Assembly: GCA_018659505.1 (NCBI GenBank)
Contig: JABJMI010000753.1
Coordinates: 1 to 8,329 of the forward strand
Length of the DNA stretch: 8,329 bases
Direction of reading: 5' to 3'
Source of the DNA: Planctomicrobium sp.
GTDB taxonomy: Bacteria; Planctomycetota; Planctomycetia; Planctomycetales; Planctomycetaceae
Shown here: piece by piece, positions 6,389-8,329 of the stretch
How the letters are laid out: the number at the start of each line of letters is the position of its first letter
Position numbering within the stretch: position 1 is the stretch's first letter
Made by a program: the position numbers and the translations under genes
The notes under the pieces: generated by a model
Told to the model about the DNA's origin: nothing
Seen by the model: only the letters and a program-made list of their open reading frames with translations
The model's database searches: none

Positions 6389-7372
6389 ATGGACATCACC
6401 AAAACACACATTGAAAAAGACTACAAGGCAGGTCAACCTTTGCTGTCCAGTTGTTTCAGCCGGAGCGGGGAATATGTGTTTGTAGGCAGTGAAGACTACA
6501 AGGTTTGGCGTTTCCAAGTTTCTGACGGCGCTAAAGTTGAATTCGACACCGACGCTTGGGTACGCGCGTTGTGCATCAGTCACGATGATAAAACTCTCAT
6601 CACAGGTGGCTATGACGGGCGCCTTATCTGGTGGAATGCGAAAAGCGAAACGTCGGCACCAACTCAGACAATCAATGCGCATGATGGCTGGATTCGTACA
6701 CTGGCATTAAACCCTGATGGGAAAACGCTGGCGTCAGTCGGTAACGATAAAGTTGTCAAACTCTGGGATTCAACAAACGGCAATCTCAAGCAAGAGCTGA
6801 AAGGGCATGAGTCTTACGTTTACAACGTCGTATTTCATCCTGATGGAAAGTCGCTCGTCACCGGCGATTTGTACGGCAACATCTTTGACTGGGATCTGAC
6901 AACAGGAGAAAAGAAACGGAGTTGGGTTGCGGAGTCGTTAACAAAATACGACAAAACATTTCGCGCACAAATCGGCGGCTTCCGAGGAATGATTTTTAAC
7001 GAAGATGGAACCCAACTGATTTGTAGCGGCATCACGAATGTCTCAAATGCCTTCGCTGGCATTGGCAATCCGAGTGTCGTCATCTTTGATTACACCAACG
7101 GTGAACAGATTATCGAACACCTTTCCAAGGGACCACTCAAAGGGGTTGCCTGGAATGTCGCTCTACATCCGGAGAAGTTCATTATTAGTAGTACTGGCGG
7201 GAGTGGTGGATATCTACTGTTCTGGAAACCGGGCGAGAAAGAACCCTTCCACCAACTAAAAATGCCTTCCGACGTCCGCGATTTCGCGCTGTCCCCAACT
7301 GGGACTCACGTCGCAGCGGTTCACTCAAATAGCCATCTGAGCATCTGCAAGCTTGACGAAAAAACGACCTGA
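6389..7372 (+). CDS. WD40-repeat seven-bladed beta-propeller protein
   Basis: A 327-residue protein made almost wholly of WD40 repeats. Blade-like units are visible at about 17-43, 56-84, 98-129, 141-172, 195-235, 250-282 and 293-322, enough for one closed seven-bladed propeller. The clearest are 98-129 (HDGWIRTLALNPDGKTLASV onward, ending KLWD) and 141-172 (ending FDWD). WD40 propellers are protein-binding scaffolds; no catalytic function is implied. I chose ATG 6389. The frame stays open upstream to a TTG at 6278, but those 37 residues are unlike any WD40 blade and there is no other ATG. There is no Shine-Dalgarno and no signal peptide, so the protein appears cytoplasmic, unlike its two exported neighbours. 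It is the last gene of the cluster, and its TGA lies in the loop of a terminator-like hairpin. Confidence 0.88.
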   Translation: MDITKTHIEKDYKAGQPLLSSCFSRSGEYVFVGSEDYKVWRFQVSDGAKVEFDTDAWVRALCISHDDKTLITGGYDGRLIWWNAKSETSAPTQTINAHDGWIRTLALNPDGKTLASVGNDKVVKLWDSTNGNLKQELKGHESYVYNVVFHPDGKSLVTGDLYGNIFDWDLTTGEKKRSWVAESLTKYDKTFRAQIGGFRGMIFNEDGTQLICSGITNVSNAFAGIGNPSVVIFDYTNGEQIIEHLSKGPLKGVAWNVALHPEKFIISSTGGSGGYLLFWKPGEKEPFHQLKMPSDVRDFALSPTGTHVAAVHSNSHLSICKLDEKTT

Positions 7373-7381
7373 GTCGTTTTT
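7360..7381 (+). terminator. Intrinsic terminator overlapping the WD40 stop codon, probably bidirectional
   Basis: A perfect 9-bp stem, AAAAACGAC (7360-7368) with GTCGTTTTT (7373-7381), closes a 4-nt loop CTGA that contains the TGA stop of the WD40 gene. The right arm ends in five T on the plus strand. On the minus strand the other arm gives six T, so it could also stop the convergent Hsp70 transcript. The stem has few G-C pairs, so its strength is uncertain. Confidence 0.55.
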
Positions 7382-7648
7382 GAAATTTGAATTCGCAGTG
7401 TTTGTTGAAACTTAGATTCGCATAGTCCCGATGTGGAATAACAAGATAACCAACATGTCGATCATCCCTTTTGAAGTCCACATCGGCTCTGGAATATCGC
7501 AACACAGCAAACACATTCTGGAATCTTTTCCGTTATATGGATCGTCATGTAAATCCGTTTTCCCCTAGACATCCTTCACCGTCTGATGTGAGACCTTCAT
7601 ACCGAACATGGTCTATTTTTATCATTGCAGATTCCCCATCCGATAAAA

Positions 7649-8329
7649 TTATTCAGTGCCTCCAGTAAGTTTTTTGCTGCGATCTTTCCAGCTTGTTTTT
7701 TTAGTGGTGATTTCATTAGACGCCGCAGTTGGATCAGTTGTCTTTACGATTGGATCGGAAGTCGAATGAGCTTGGTGCTTGGAGATTGAATCGACACCGA
7801 CTCCGAGATCGAGTCTCTTTTGCCACTCATCTAACTCTTCAGGAGCGAGCCCCGCTGCGCGATTGAGTGAGAGAACAGCTTGGGCTCCGGTCTTTGGTAG
7901 GCAAGCTTCCACGACGAGGCGACCGTTGTTGCCATATCGAAAGGTGACGTCTACCGGTGTGTTGGCAGGCAGGGATGGAGGCAAGTCTCGAATCACACAG
8001 CGACCGATTGCTGTGGAATTATTACCACTGTCGTCTCCGCCTTCAATGATTTCCACTTTGATCGAGGACTGATTGTCGCTGGCGGTGGTAAAGCTTTTTG
8101 TTCGTTCAGTGGGCAGAGCTGAATTGCGGGGGATCATAATCTTTCGGCGTTGACGGTCGAGATTTTTCTCGATCCCGAGCACACCAAGATCATGTGAACT
8201 GACATTGGTGACCGAGATCCCGTAGTGCAACGTCGATTCTGAGTTCAAGCAAAACCCTGCGTATAATGCTGCTCCATGCGCAATGGCTTCATCAGGAGAG
8301 AGAGACCGGTCAACGTCACGCCCCGAGCG
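7649..8329 (-). CDS. Hsp70-family chaperone, C-terminal part
   Basis: The last 226 codons of a minus-strand gene whose N-terminal ATPase lies beyond the right edge. The frame is open from the window end; a TTG at 8248 should not be taken as a start. Fragment residues 10-24 carry the end of the nucleotide-binding domain, SLSPDEAIAHGAALY, matching the Hsp70 adenosine-binding region. A beta substrate-binding domain follows (about 38-145), with NVSSHDLGV, IPRNSALPT, F-x-T-A-x-DNQ and an IRDLPPSLPANTPVDVTF segment that align with DnaK. The helical lid of canonical Hsp70 is largely missing. After about residue 145 come only a short helix-like piece (LAPEELDEWQKRL) and a Thr/Ser/Lys-rich tail ending in GGTE. 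It is therefore an atypical Hsp70, not housekeeping DnaK. It is convergent with the WD40 gene. Confidence 0.9.
   Translation of the reverse strand, partial: RSGRDVDRSLSPDEAIAHGAALYAGFCLNSESTLHYGISVTNVSSHDLGVLGIEKNLDRQRRKIMIPRNSALPTERTKSFTTASDNQSSIKVEIIEGGDDSGNNSTAIGRCVIRDLPPSLPANTPVDVTFRYGNNGRLVVEACLPKTGAQAVLSLNRAAGLAPEELDEWQKRLDLGVGVDSISKHQAHSTSDPIVKTTDPTAASNEITTKKTSWKDRSKKLTGGTE

Noticed and set aside
6248..6682. 144-codon minus-strand ORF opposite the WD40 gene start
   Set aside because: It is antisense to clear WD40 coding sequence and has no recognisable domain. It is best explained as a shadow frame.
7431..7568. 45-codon plus-strand ORF (MWNNKITNMS onward)
   Set aside because: It has no Shine-Dalgarno, unremarkable composition, and lies after the terminator-like hairpin. 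There is nothing to separate it from chance.
7617..7648. Inverted repeat TTTTATC/GATAAAA directly after the Hsp70 stop
   Set aside because: The stem is almost pure A-T with an 18-nt loop, so it is unlikely to be stable enough to act as a terminator.
1..8329. Defence island, CRISPR array, transposon or prophage content
   Set aside because: Both strands were scanned for regular repeats, transposase, integrase or nuclease motifs and target-site duplications. None was seen, and composition is even throughout.

Overview
The window looks chromosomal and comes from a member of the Planctomycetota. The main evidence is the tandem pair of a DUF1549/DUF1553 'planctomycete cytochrome-like' protein and a DUF1501 protein, a pairing that is expanded almost exclusively in that phylum. 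A WD40 protein sits next to the pair, and the flanks carry a cyclically-permuted kelch mutarotase-like protein, a sialic-acid-lyase-type aldolase and a lid-poor Hsp70. By eye the base composition is moderate (a little under 50% GC) and even throughout. I see no mobile element, CRISPR array, tRNA or rRNA.

Left region (1-1606, all minus strand). A two-gene unit reads leftward: an N-acetylneuraminate lyase (289-1212), then after 26 bp the start of an exported kelch/NanM-like mutarotase that runs off the left edge (1-262). Together they suggest a sialic acid catabolic operon: an anomer-converting or binding propeller in the envelope and the cytoplasmic aldolase that cleaves the sugar. Upstream of the lyase lies a separate small two-helix membrane protein of unknown function (1331-1606) with a clear Shine-Dalgarno sequence.

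Intergenic region (1607-2052). About 450 bp separate the minus-strand block from the plus-strand operon. It holds a possible 32-codon ORF (1750-1848), a candidate sigma70-type promoter (1928-1956) and two perfect short hairpins just before the DUF1549 start.

Central operon (2053-7372, plus strand). It contains a Sec-exported DUF1549/DUF1553 protein whose DUF1553 part is split by a coiled coil of about 390 residues, then a DUF1501 protein with a twin-arginine-type leader, then a seven-bladed WD40 propeller with no visible signal peptide. The gaps are 76 and 114 bp. The second gap contains a possible internal promoter with an adjacent 12-bp palindrome. A 9-bp hairpin with T-tracts on both strands overlaps the WD40 stop codon and is probably a terminator.

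Right region (7382-8329). A short stretch without a convincing gene is followed by the C-terminal 226 residues of a minus-strand Hsp70-family protein, convergent with the operon. Its N-terminal ATPase lies beyond the window.

I do not see a clear new defence or mobile system. The most unusual element is the large coiled-coil insertion in the DUF1549/DUF1553 protein and its co-occurrence with exported DUF1501 and apparently cytoplasmic WD40 partners, a widespread planctomycetal module whose biochemical role is unknown as far as I am aware.
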